Positions 25,389 to 36,184 of a stretch of 64,000 nucleotides of DNA are shown here, piece after piece (the stretch's first letter is position 1; each line of letters opens with the position of its first letter). The stretch comes from Artocarpus heterophyllus. Taxonomy: Eukaryota; Streptophyta; Magnoliopsida; Rosales; Moraceae. The stretch covers positions 7,723,512 to 7,787,511 of the forward strand of contig CM046350.1 in NCBI GenBank assembly GCA_025403435.1, given 5' to 3'. The notes under the pieces are model-generated. The model was not told the origin of the DNA. It saw only the letters and a program-made list of their open reading frames with translations, and did no database searches. The position numbers and the translations under genes were made by a program.

Positions 25389-28300
25389 ATGAAAATCGAC
25401 TTCGGAACTTCTGGGTTTCTTCTTGTTTTTCTTCTTCTTCTTCTACAAGTCCAGGCATATGGTTTCCTACCCAACGACGGCCATGAACTGTACGGACACT
25501 TCCCGGCTTTGCACTTCCTTTCTGGCTTTCAGGCCCAAGGCGAACCAGACCCTGGCCGTGATCCAGAGCATGTTCGACGTCCTCCCCGGCGACGTCACCG
25601 TTGAAAACTCCTACGGCGGCGGCCGAGGAGGAGTACGGGGACACGTGTTCGTGAGGAAGAACTGCTCGTGCGCGGAGGGGATCAAGCAGTACGTGACGAA
25701 CACCACGTTCACGGTCAGGTCCGGGCAAGGGCTGGTGTACGACCTGGTCGCCGACGCGTACGACGGCCTGGCGCTCCTCCCCAACACCACCAGGGCCGCC
25801 AAGTACGGCGCTGTCGTCTGGCTCAGGCTGTTCTGCAGCTGCTCCAGCGGGCTCTGGAATTACCTGATGAGCTACGTCTTGGAGGATGGCGACACCGTCG
25901 AATCGCTCGCCAGCCGATTTGGCGTCAGCATGGATAGCATTGAGAAGGTCAATGGGATTGAAAATCCCGATAATGTCACCGTTGGTTCTCTCTATTACAT
26001 CCCTCTCGATTCAGGTCAGTACCCATTTCTTCTTTATTTTTTTTTACTTTTTTTTTTGTCATATTAGTATTTCTATTTTATTAACAGGCTTTATTTAGTT
26101 AAATTCAGTTAATTTTTCATTAACATTGTCGATTTCAGAGCTTTGCGTCATAATTATTTGGAAATCTAATGAAATCGGCCTTGATTAAAAAAAAAGTGTA
26201 ATGGTTTTTTAATTGGGAAGTTGGTTGGACTCACCTAACTTGTGTTATAAATTTATGAGCTGTGATCACGCTGAAAAATGGATGCATGAGATGTCAAAGT
26301 GACTCCATCGCATAATGCCTTGCTGTCGTGGGAAGTTGATGTGTATTTATGTTGATATCTAAATTCTTTCCTCGTTTTTAGTGTTTTCGTTTTTGGCGGG
26401 TTGGAACTAAAAACAATCCCTTTCATGGCATTTGTCAATGGAAACACTCTGCGGAAATAGTTGGAATCTTGGCACTTTCTGCTAGTTTAATGGTGGGCAT
26501 TCCTTAGTTTTGTCCTAAACAATAGTTCTCAAAGATCTGGTGAATTCAAAACGAAAAAAGAAAAATTGGCATGTAGCTTTTTAACAAGAACTTTGACTTT
26601 TTAGTTGTGAACTTAAGCTTTGATGTGGATGGGTTTCATTAAACAAAATGACGAATTGCCAAAAAGAGTTTAAGAAGAACTCGTTATTTTTTATTGGTTG
26701 AGTTGAAATTTCTCAATGAATGAACTCAAAGTTAGTCCATTATAGTAGTGTTGAGCTCTTTGAATATTATCTTTATTCATTTGATGCTTAAATTCGGTTT
26801 ACTGTCCTGGTCATTCTTGATAGGAGCTATATTAATGACAAATCCCCTTATTCTAACAGTGGTTTAAACATTTACTAATAGTTCTTCTCATGAATTATAG
26901 TTCCCGGTGACCCTTATCCTCTAAAGGCTGATGCTCCTCCCAGTACTCCTGCGCCAGCTCCATCAATTGACGATTTGTCAGGTATGGTTTTACGTGTCTT
27001 CATTAAAGGAAATCAAATGTCATTGCTGACGGTGTAACTGTTTATTTGTTCGTAATGAATGTAAGAAGTTTTGAAGTTGAGGACTAGTAAATTATGGTAT
27101 ATAACTATCATTTCTGGCATCTAAGTTAATGTTTGAGGATTAAATGTTAAATGTAACAAACTAAATTCACGGTCAATGTTCATGTTTGGGTTACATATCT
27201 TTGAGAAAAAGAAAAGGAAAGAAGTTGCTTGAGTCACAAGGTAAAACAATCCTTGACAACCTTTATACAAGATGTCATGTGACCACTGTGAAGAAGAGAC
27301 AAAAAGAGTTATCGGATATTGTAATTGATTTTGATTTTCAGTCTTACCTCAGAGACTCTTCTTTGTGCAATGCTTGATTTTTTATTTTTTATTTTGTGTC
27401 GTGGTTGTGCTTGTACAATTCTAATTTTCTTTCAAGAAAACCTAACTTAATTGCAGTACTTATGGCTTTCACAATTCGTATTGTGAAGGAACGATAAACA
27501 TTGTCATAATTAAGAAGAGTCTCTTCTGATTTTTCCTAGATTCTTCAAGGGGAAAACAAATTTTCTACTGGATGATGAATTATAATAACTTGCTTGCTAT
27601 CTGTCTGCAGAAAATCAAGTAAATCATAAAGCTCATGCACCATATATATGGATTGTTGGGAGTTTGGGGCTTGTTCTTGCTCTTATTGTAATAAGTATAG
27701 TTATATATGTTTCGTTGAGGTCATCACGCTGCTTTAATGAAGCACAAAGAGGTCACCCAAAAGATTCAGAGAACCAGAATTCTTGTAAGTTTCAGATTCT
27801 TCGAAAGCCAAGCTTTTGTTGCGCTTCAGGAAGATACATCTGCTGTAAGTCTGGAGATTGCAAGCAAACTAATGGAGAACCCAAAAGCCACCAAGTAACT
27901 ATCCCTAAAGGTTGACTTTCAGAACCATCTCTTTTCTTTCCTTTTTTTTTCTTTGTAATTCCATCAGTTTAAGCTTTAGATGGGAGTGCGCAAATCAAAT
28001 TGCCTCCTGATTACTCTCTTGGTGGAAAAAGAAAACCACAATGTCATTAGTTATTTGGTTCTGCATGCATGTTGGGTTCTTTCTCTCTCTTGATACCTGA
28101 TTTTTGTGGTTCTCAGATGAATGGGTCCCTAACTTCGTCTCTTCAACTAGTTTCTTATTTTAAATGTCTCTCTAACCGAAAGACAGAAATGTATTGACTT
28201 AGCATTTGATAAGACGTCAGGCTACTCTTTTCTTCCTTATTTATTATCGGACCTGTTTCTCCTCAAGGTTAAGTTGTTTGACTGGTCTTCTTTATTTGTT

Positions 28301-30315
28301 GAAGCCCTTGGGACCGATGTATTTGAAATCGAGAAGCCTGTGGTTTTCACGTACAAAGACATCTTCTCCTCAACAGATGGGTTCTCAGATTCAAATGTTT
28401 TGGGGAATGGGACATACGGTTCTGTTTACTATGGGCTCCTTAATGACCAGGTTTGTAGCCGTATCTATTTTGCTTCCTGTAAGACATGCTGTTGGCGCAT
28501 TTATATTTTTATATTGGGTACCATTGGTGTAATGACTTGACTTGATTGTTCAGGAAGTTGCTATTAAAAGAATGACCGCTACAAAAACTAAAGAATTTCT
28601 CGCAGAGATGAAAGTTCTATGCAAGGTTCATCATACCAATCTGGTAATACCCACTGTTGGTTGTTGAATAATGTCTTTTATTGGATTTAGAGCCTCTTGA
28701 TTGCAGTATTTCAAACCATTAACTTCTATTCGGCTCTTCGTATTTAGGTAGAATTGATCGGGTATGCAGCTACTGATGATGAGCTCTTTCTTATATATGA
28801 ATATGCACAAAAAGGTTCCCTTAGAAGTCATTTACATGATCCTCAAAGCAAGGGTAAGACTAACTAGTTTTATAGGTCGCATCTTTCTCAGTTTGATGAA
28901 ATTCCTTTTTCCTGTTTTGTGATCAAGGTTTGAGGTTTGAACCTCCTCATGGGCACCGACATGACAAAAAGTCCTAGTTTCCTGCCTTCTAAAGATTATT
29001 TGGTTTGGCAGAAGGAAATTTAAAAAAAAAAAAATTGGACTTATGTATATGCCATGCCATGCATGATATTAGCTTTGTGAACTATCTTTATTGCAGGTCA
29101 TACCTCACTTTCCTGGATCATGAGGGTCCAGATTGCTCTTGATGCCGCTAGAGGTCTTGAGTACATTCATGAGCACACTAAAACTCATTATGTCCACCGA
29201 GATATTAAAACGAGCAACATCTTACTTGATAGCACCTTCAGGGCAAAGGTCAAATATAACGTTCTAAAACTTATTGACATCATTTGTTCGTTCTTTTTAC
29301 TAACTCACTGAATGTTTTCTTTTTTCCTTCTCGTATTTAGATTTCAGATTTTGGCTTAGCAAAACTCATAGGAAAACCAAGCGACGGAGAATCTACAACA
29401 ACAAAAGTTGTTGGTACCTTTGGTTATCTAGCGCCAGAGTAAGTAAATTAAATTCACTCATGGTTAGCTTAGCTAGTTTGTGAACAAAGTTCTTCAAGGG
29501 CAAGGAGTTGCTAGTGCTTAAATCATTGGTTCCTTGCAGATACTTGAGTGATGGCCGTGCTACAGCTAAAAGTGATGTTTATGCTTTCGGAGTCGTTCTT
29601 TTCGAGATTATATCTGGAAAGGAGGCTACTATTCGAACGGAAGGCTTAAAAAATCCTGAAAGACGTTCATTGGTATCCATTGTAAGGAAACATCCGATCT
29701 TTTTTTCAATCAACAAAGTTGGTCAGCCATTTTTATTAACACTCATGCTTGTAACTATGTCTTCCTAATGGCCCTTATGTGGAAATTACAGATGCTAGCA
29801 GCTTTAAAGAACTCACCCGATTCCTTGAGTATGTCAAGCATGAAAGACTATATTGATCCAAACATGATGGATTTGTATCCACATGATTGTCTGTTCAAGG
29901 TAACTTTTACGGTCCCTTTAATTATTTGACCTCAAACAGTTAGATGCCTTTGCCTCAAAGCCTTCATCCTTGAAATTGATTTGAGAAGAGGACATATACT
30001 TTTTTTTAAAAAAATAAATTTTGAGGGCATATACCCCTGTTAAGTGTACTATTTATTCATGATGAAATAAAGCACTTGATTGGTTCTGAAAACACATTTC
30101 AAGTTACATAGTGGTGAACCGCCTAATCGTTGTGTTTTATCATCATGCAGATGGCCATGCTTGCAAAATCGTGCGTGGAAGACGATCCCATTCTAAGGCC
30201 TGACATGAAACAAGCCGTGATTTCATTATCGCAGATCCTTCTCTCCTCTGTGGAGTGGGAAGCCACTCTCGCCGGGACCAGCCAAGTTTTCAGTGGTCTT
30301 GTCCAAGGAAGATAG
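25389..30315 (+). CDS. LYK3: LysM receptor-like kinase (LYK3 type), with an apparent frameshift after the signal peptide
   Basis: Plasma-membrane receptor kinase with an extracellular LysM module; Arabidopsis LYK3 modulates immunity and ABA cross-talk. Exons: 25389-26014, 26901-26981, 27611-27910, 28305-28450, 28554-28643, 28748-28853, 29097-29248, 29341-29438, 29540-29681, 29792-29899, 30151-30315, all with GT-AG borders and matching phases. ATG 25389 opens a hydrophobic signal peptide ending LQVQA. The ectodomain, starting at ATG 25459 ([11 protein letters not shown]), is one frame off; removing the single T at 25458 restores one 670-codon frame. The ectodomain has CSC motifs ([15 protein letters not shown]) and a LysM with [16 protein letters not shown]. 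One transmembrane helix ([20 protein letters not shown]) is followed by a kinase with glycine loop [17 protein letters not shown] lysine, [11 protein letters not shown] and APE, i.e. a catalytically competent RD kinase. It ends [11 protein letters not shown], as in LYK3. No other lesion in 648 downstream codons, so a sequence error or a recent null allele are both possible. Confidence 0.9.
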
Positions 30316-30720
30316 TTGATTCAACCCAACTTTCTTTTTGAACCCCACTACTGAGAAACATTCCCCCTTTTTTACTTTTTTGACCACATTTTGTACCCTC
30401 TCATCATCTATCAGCCTGCGTGATCATGCGTGTATACTAGAATCATAGGTAATAGTATAGCATGGTAATGGTATCTATAGGCTACCGATTCTTTCATGCT
30501 TTTGTGTCTGTTTTCCCGATTTATTTCTCATATTCTTTGTTGTTTCATTTGTTGGAAAATTTTGATGTAATGTAGAATGTGACTTGATACAAAAGGCTAC
30601 TTCAGTAGCAGTGTGATTCTGAAGCGAAAAATGAATGTCCAAAGGTTCACATGAAAGATCTTATCTTTATTTACACACCTCTACATGTGTTATATATCTA
30701 AACTATCTACACAACATTCA
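30316..30720 (+). other. 3' flank of the LysM kinase gene
   Basis: Noncoding, T-rich sequence directly after the stop codon, presumably the 3' untranslated region. Plant-type near-upstream signals are too degenerate to place the cleavage site. Confidence 0.5.
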
Positions 30721-31152
30721 GGGTGCGTTTACCTCACAGGATGGAAAAGAGAAAGGAAAAGAGATTAAGAGGAGTGATTGCTCTTTTCCATTTAATCATG
30801 TATTTACTTGCTAAATTTTTTCCATCTAATCATGTATTTACTTGCTAAATCAAGAATAAGAGTTTAGTGGCTCTGTTACAAACATAAGGAATGAGGGAAG
30901 AAACACCAATCATTGCCCCTCTTGATATTGACGTGAATGAATTCCTGTTGAAAGGAATGAATGCCGTAAAAGGACATTTTAGTAATTACATTGGTAGGAT
31001 AACTGCTACTAGAAGGGGAGGAGTTAGATTTTTTGTGCTGTCTAATAAAAACAAGCAAACACTGAAAAGGAAAAAAATTGATTCTTATTGTTATTACTTT
31101 CCTTTCTAATTCGGTTCTTTTTTCCCATTACGTTCCTTTTGGTACTGTACCC
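30721..31152. mobile_element. MITE with 3-bp target duplication (Tourist/Harbinger-like)
   Basis: Left terminus GGGTGCGTTTACC and inverted right terminus GGGTACAGTACCA are flanked by the trinucleotide TCA on both sides (30718-30720 and 31153-31155). Length is 432 bp with no coding capacity. Inside, the 27-mer beginning ATCATGTATTTACTTGC is duplicated in tandem around 30795-30850. GGG-starting termini plus a 3-bp duplication fit PIF/Harbinger-derived MITEs. It sits between the LysM kinase gene and the dead dioxygenase gene. Confidence 0.55.
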
Positions 31153-31204
31153 TCAGAGTTGGACACATAACAATGTGTCAACCAACGCAATGCTACATTA
31201 TTAC

Positions 31205-31453
31205 TGCAAAGTGAAGCAAGTACTCAGCGAGGCGGAGTGAATGATCTCCTAGAGTGGAGGACAGCCAAGTTATCGATGAGAAAAACATCAACTTTCTTCC
31301 ATGGAATGCCAACAGATTCCTCTTCAAGTATTCTGAGACAGTCGTGGATGATATCACCTGGCAATGGCTTCCCGTCACCAAATGCTACTGCCTTGAACGG
31401 GATCATTCCTCGTGTCTTCCCATCCTGTGTATGCTGCAACCATGCTATTGAAC
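31205..31453 (-). pseudogene. TauD/clavaminate synthase-like dioxygenase pseudogene, 3' exon
   Basis: This is the C-terminal part of a plant 2-oxoglutarate/Fe(II) oxygenase of the TauD family, resembling Arabidopsis At3g21360. Reading on the minus strand from 31453, it encodes FNSMVAAYTGWEDT, then after a +1 frameshift at about 31395 FGDGKPLPGDIIHDCLRILE and VLHSRRSFTPPR. The distal iron-ligand histidine is in VLHSRR. A TGA at 31226-31224 replaces an expected arginine codon (CGA to TGA) just before the end, and a conserved tryptophan in the DNWAVLH motif is leucine. The exon's 5' side is cut at 31453 by the Reina-type retrotransposon; the missing half of the same exon lies at 49415 and beyond. 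Dead as an enzyme. Confidence 0.85.
31449..31453. repeat. Target-site duplication TGAAC (left copy)
   Basis: TGAAC here and at 49410-49414 flank the Reina-type element exactly. It lies within the dioxygenase exon, which fixes the insertion point to the base. Confidence 0.93.
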
Positions 31454-31901
31454 TGGTAGCACAGGGGAGTTCAATCACGAAAGGTAGGCTAAGAGAAATT
31501 AGTTCACTCTTTATTTTTTACTTTGAATTGAAAACACAAGATAAGGGCTATCCGAGTGAGCCTTGCACTCCTATTGCAGAACCAGAAATAATCAAGATGA
31601 TAGTCGATGTCCCTTTTCCCCCTTTTCTATTCTACTTATACTTCCTGATTTCCCCACCACTCTCTCTCTCTTTCTTCGAGGCCTAACTGCTTAACCACTC
31701 ACATTCTTTCCTTCCTTCTCTCCCTGAATTCTCGGGACGTTCTCCATGCACTCACTGCACTCCCCTGCAACTACTTCCATGTCACCAAATCCTTCTCCTG
31801 TCCGCTTCAAGGCTAAGGCTCTTGCCAAATCAGTTTTTTTCCTTGAGCCACGTCTAGCATAAGTGAACCTAATAGGAGGCCTAGAGGAACCATTCTCATC
31901 A
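31454..31901 (-). repeat. Reina-type 3' LTR
   Basis: 448 bp. Read on the minus strand it begins TGATGAGAATGG and ends CCTACCA. It pairs with 48947-49409, from which it differs by many substitutions and by lacking a roughly 13-bp segment near its start, so the insertion is fairly old. The integrase stop codon (TGA) is formed by the first bases of this LTR. Confidence 0.9.
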
Positions 31902-31917
31902 ATACTCGCCCCCTAAA
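31902..31917 (-). promoter_or_regulatory. Polypurine tract of the Reina-type element
   Basis: On the minus strand TTTAGGGGGCGAGTAT directly precedes the 3' LTR. It is the expected plus-strand priming site for reverse transcription. Confidence 0.75.
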
Positions 31918-33236
31918 GGACGCACCTTGTCCTCAAGGTGAAACTCAGGGAAACGAGTATTTATTGCCTCAAATGACTCCCAAGTATCATCGTGCGCAGG
32001 TAAGTCGGACCAATGAATGAGAACTTCCAAGATGGAAGAGGCTCCCCTACGGTTCTGTCGCACCCCACATAACTTAGCTGGAGTTGCCGCCAACTGCAAG
32101 TCAGATGTGAGCTGCGGAGGTAAACAATAGTTTGGGAGGGAGCTACCTTTAGCTGCTTGCAGCTGAGAGACGTGAAAAACATTGTGGATAGTAGCTGATG
32201 GGGGCAACCTAAGGCGATATGCTATTGCTCCTATCTGTTCTAAGATCTCAAACGGACCATAATAACGGGGAGCCAACTTCTCGAACTGGCGACGTGCTAA
32301 AGATTGTTGCCGATAAGGACATAGCTTAAGAAATACCAAATCCCCGACTTCAAAATGCACATTTCTTCGACTGCCATCTGCCTGAGATTTCATTTTTTGT
32401 TGAGCTCGGGAAAGATGCTGCTTCAGTTCATCCAATATAGCGTCTCGGTCCCGTAACTCCTGGTCCACGGTAGCCACTTGAGAAGTCCCGACCGCATAAC
32501 GGATCAACAGAGGAGGATCACGTCCATATAGGGCACGAAAAGGTGTAGTCTTAGTAGCAGTATGGAAGCTAGTATTGTACCAAAACTTAGCCCAAGGCAG
32601 CCAACAGTACCTTTGCCTTGGCGTTGCAGACGAAAAACATCTCAAATAAGTTTCAAGGCATCGATTTACCACCTCCGTTTGACCATCCGTTTGTGGATGG
32701 TACGGATGGTAGGCCGTGCTCCGCAAAAGAGTAAAACCCTGTTGCTTGAAGAGTTCCGTCCAGAACAAGCTCAAAAAGACTCGGTCGCGATCCGATATTG
32801 TGGTTTGAGGAATCCCATGCAACCTAACCACTTCTCGAATGAAAGCAATAGCAACAGACACCGCTGTATACGGGTGTTTTAAGGGAATAAAGTAGGCATA
32901 TTTACTAAGGCGATCCACCACTACAAGAATGACGGTATATCCCTCCGACTTAGGCAACCCTTCAATAAAATCTATAAACAAGTCCTCCCAAACATGCTCG
33001 GGTAGCGGCAAAGGCTGCAAAAGGCCTCCAGGAGCTAGAGCCATATACTTGTGTTGTTGACAAACCTGACAGTAAGCCACGTAAGACATCACATCGGTCT
33101 TCACACCGAACCAAAACCATTCAACTGCCAAGCGTTGGTAAGTTTTCAAGACTCCTGAATGTCCTCCAATAGCTCCGTCATGATAAGTTTGAAGCAAATC
33201 AGAAATAAACAGAGAGGCACGTGAGAGGACCAGTCA
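31902..33236 (-). pseudogene. Integrase and chromodomain of the Reina-type element
   Basis: Long minus-strand frame of over 430 codons. In order it shows a zinc-binding H/C segment (HSGVLKTYQ, CQVCQQHK), the catalytic core with FIDFIEGLP, ISDRDRVF and the TDGQTEVVNR glutamate, a GDLVFLKL-type C-terminal segment, and a chromodomain-like end (LIHWSDLP, DDTWESFEA, FHLEDKV). Upstream the same frame is cut by an in-frame TGA at 33236-33234, consistent with CGA to TGA. The first codon of the open frame is TTG, so it is not an independent gene but a piece of a broken polyprotein. Confidence 0.88.
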
Positions 33237-35232
33237 TCCCTCATAAAACAAGCAGTCTCGCTCAATGGTGAAACCCGGGTGCGCCTTCGGGTCGCATTTA
33301 AGATCTGCCATAATGCATGCCAACCAATCGTCCAATGCTACCTGCTGTGCCAGCTCCTCGGTGTTCAACACCATAGGAGCTGAAAGGAACCCCCAAAACT
33401 GACGAAGCTCGTACTCGTGACAAAGCATCTGCCACTCTATTTTCCCCCCCAACCTTGTTTAGAATTTCAAAATCGTACCCCAATAATTTTGACAGCCATT
33501 TCTTATTGTCTTCACTAATGACCTGCTGCTCTAAGATAAACTTCAAACTACACTAATCCGTGTGAATAATAAAACATCTTCCCAAGAGATACGGACACCA
33601 CTTCTGCACAGCTAGGACTATGGCCATTAATTCCCTTTCATAGGCTGATTTGAGACGATTTCGAGTAGAGAGTGCTTGAGTAAAATAAGCAATAGGTCTC
33701 TGTTCTTGCATCAAAATTGCCCCTACCCCTACTCCGAAAGCATCAGTTTCCACTATAAATGGGCAGTTAAAGTCGGGTAAAGCTAATACTAGGACTTCAG
33801 TCATCTTCTGTTTCAAAGAATTGAAAGCATGTTCAGCTTCCATATTCCAAACAAAGTTTTCTTTCTTGAGAAGGTTTGTCAAGGGAAGTGCAATGGAGCT
33901 GTATCCTGCCACAAATTTGCGGTAATATCCAGTAAGACCAAGGAACCCTCTCAGTTCTTTCAAGTTGGTAGGAATCGGCCAATTTTTCATTACTGCTACC
34001 TTTGACTCATCGGCGGCCACTCCTTGTCCTGAAATAACATGCCCCAAGTATTCCACACTAGGCTGCCCGAATATACATTTTTTTTTCATTCACAAATAAC
34101 TCATTCTGATGCAACACTCTGAAGACTGTTTGCAAACGTTCCACATGTTCGTCTAGCGAGTGGCTATGCACAAGTATGTCATCAAAGAATACCAAGACAA
34201 ACTTACGTAAATAGGGCCGAAATACCTCATTCATAAGGGACTGGAACATGGTTGGTGCATTCATAAGCCCAAAGGGCATCACTAAGAACTCATAATGGTC
34301 GTCATGAGTATGAAAAGCAGTTTTAGGGGTGTCCTCTCTACGGACCCTGATTTGATGATAACCTGGCTTAAGGTCGAGTTTGGAAAAAATAGCTACGCCA
34401 TGTAGTTCATCAAACAACTCGTCAATGACCGGAATCGAAAAAAGATTGGGAACAGTTTCACAATTAAGGGCACGATAATCCATACAAAACCTCTAACTCC
34501 CATCCTTCTTCTTAACCAGAAGAACCGGACTAGAAAATGGGCTGACACTTAGTTATATTATTCCTGCTGCTAACATCTCCCTCACTAAGCATTCAATTTC
34601 TGCCTTTTGCACCTGTGGGTAACGATAAGGTCTCACATTCACTGGTGACACCCCTTTCTTAAGTACAATAGCGTGCTCGCAGCCCCTAAGTGGCGGCAGG
34701 CCTTGCGGGGTTTGAAAGACAACTTTCCATTGCTGCAATATTGCCTGTATAGCAGCTGGTACCTGTGCAGAATGAATGAGCATGTGCCCCTCCTCCGCAA
34801 TCCTCAATTTAACTTCTAAAAGGAGGCCATGGCCTTCATGTCGCATTGCCCTCTGCATAGCCTTCAACGATATCGGCATTTTACACAGGCTAGGGTCACC
34901 TTGCAAACAAACAGAGGTCTCACCAATGCAAAACTTCATAGTAAGGGATGACCAGTTAACTTGCATAGCTCCTGATGATGCCAACCTCTGCATTCCTAAA
35001 ATGAGATCTGTGCTACCCAAATTAAGCGGCAAAAAATCTTCAATAATTTCTAACTGTTGCAATGACAATACTACCCCTTACACACCCCTTCACCTCTTAC
35101 AGTAACTCCTATACCCATCATGACCCCATAGTTGCCTGTGGTGTCAATTGGAATCTCCAATTTCTTAACCAAGTCTAGGGAAATAAAATTGTGGGTAGCT
35201 CCACAATCAATGAGCACCAGCACGTCTTGTTG
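33237..35232 (-). pseudogene. Protease, reverse transcriptase and RNase H of the Reina-type element
   Basis: Fragments in pol order on the minus strand. The protease active site DCGATHNF is near 35200. Reverse transcriptase (34550-33700) has [30 protein letters not shown] (catalytic aspartates intact) and [11 protein letters not shown]. RNase H has [15 protein letters not shown] and [10 protein letters not shown]. Nonsense codons lie at about 34553 (CAA to TAA type), 34486 (tryptophan TGG to TAG type) and 33553 (CAG to TAG type). A frameshift lies in the A/T homopolymer near 34078-34086 and another near 33421. Non-functional. Confidence 0.85.
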
Positions 35233-36184
35233 CTATACTGTTCCCTTTAACTTCATTGCCCGCGGAGTAGTGAGTCCTACTACCGAATTCAGGGTGACCT
35301 CTGCCACTTCTTCTGGCAGGTTTATTTTTTCTGATTCAACTACTTCCTCTGAGTCGTTGTCCTCTCCTTGAGTTACCAACACCTGCAATTCACGCTTGAG
35401 GCAGCGGTGGCCAGCGGAGTGTTTGCCATTGCATCGGTAACATAGGCCTTTCCCCTTCTTAGCTTGAATCTTTGCATCTGTCAACCTTCTTAAGGGAAAC
35501 AAAGCAACTTTAGGGAATCTTTCAGTAATTCCCTGCTGCTTATACGGTCCAACCGGAGGATTCTTGGAGTTGCTAAAATTATGAGTCCGAGAACTGGGCT
35601 GAGTCCAAGCATTAATCAAATTAGAAGAATTTTTGGCAAGCCCAAGGTGTACATGCTTATCTTTAATTCTTTGGGCCATATCCATTATTCGGCCCAAGCC
35701 TTGAGGCTTTAGTACTCTTACCTCAGCTTTGATCTCCGAACGAAGACCATTAATAAACGAACTCTCAAGAACTTGCTCCGACAAGTCGATGAGTGGCGCG
35801 ACAAGCATCTTAAATTGCGGCAATACTCCCGAACGGTAGTCTCTTGTCCAAGCGCCAGCAGTTTCTCATACTGATTACCCTACTGGGTTGGTCGGAACTG
35901 ATCGACGATCATCCCCCTCAATTTCGTCCACCTCTGCACTGCTCGACGGCCGTCTTCCCCTTGAAACCACGCCGAAGCCTCCCCGTCAAGACTCACCACT
36001 GCAACTTTTAATTTCTCCTGCTTACTCAGCCAGTTAAGCGAGAAATATCTCTCGGCCCTAAAAATCCATCCGTCTGGATTCTGGCCATCGAAGGTGGGCA
36101 TCTCCACCAGCCGAGTCCGACACTCCATCCTCCTGCCTCCTTCTAGGCCCTCTTGCGACACCATGGTTTCTCGATGCTTGCCTG
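35233..36184 (-). pseudogene. Reina-type gag, downstream part
   Basis: Minus-strand frames 36184-35880 and 35823-35233 encode the gag core (GEASAWFQ, FRAERYF) and a zinc knuckle CYRCNGKHSAGHRC near 35430. A stop and frame change lie between them at about 35830-35880. The upstream end is cut at 36184 by the nested Tekay-type element; the N-terminal piece continues at 48664. Confidence 0.8.
36180..36184. repeat. Target-site duplication GCCTG (left copy)
   Basis: GCCTG flanks the Tekay-type element here and at 48659-48663. Gag reading resumes across the joint when one copy is counted. Confidence 0.92.

Noticed and set aside
25423..25461. Reading of the LysM kinase starting at 25423 with a run of phenylalanines
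   Set aside because: The codon at 25423 is TTG, not ATG, and the hydrophobic run is the CTT repeat of the signal peptide read out of frame.
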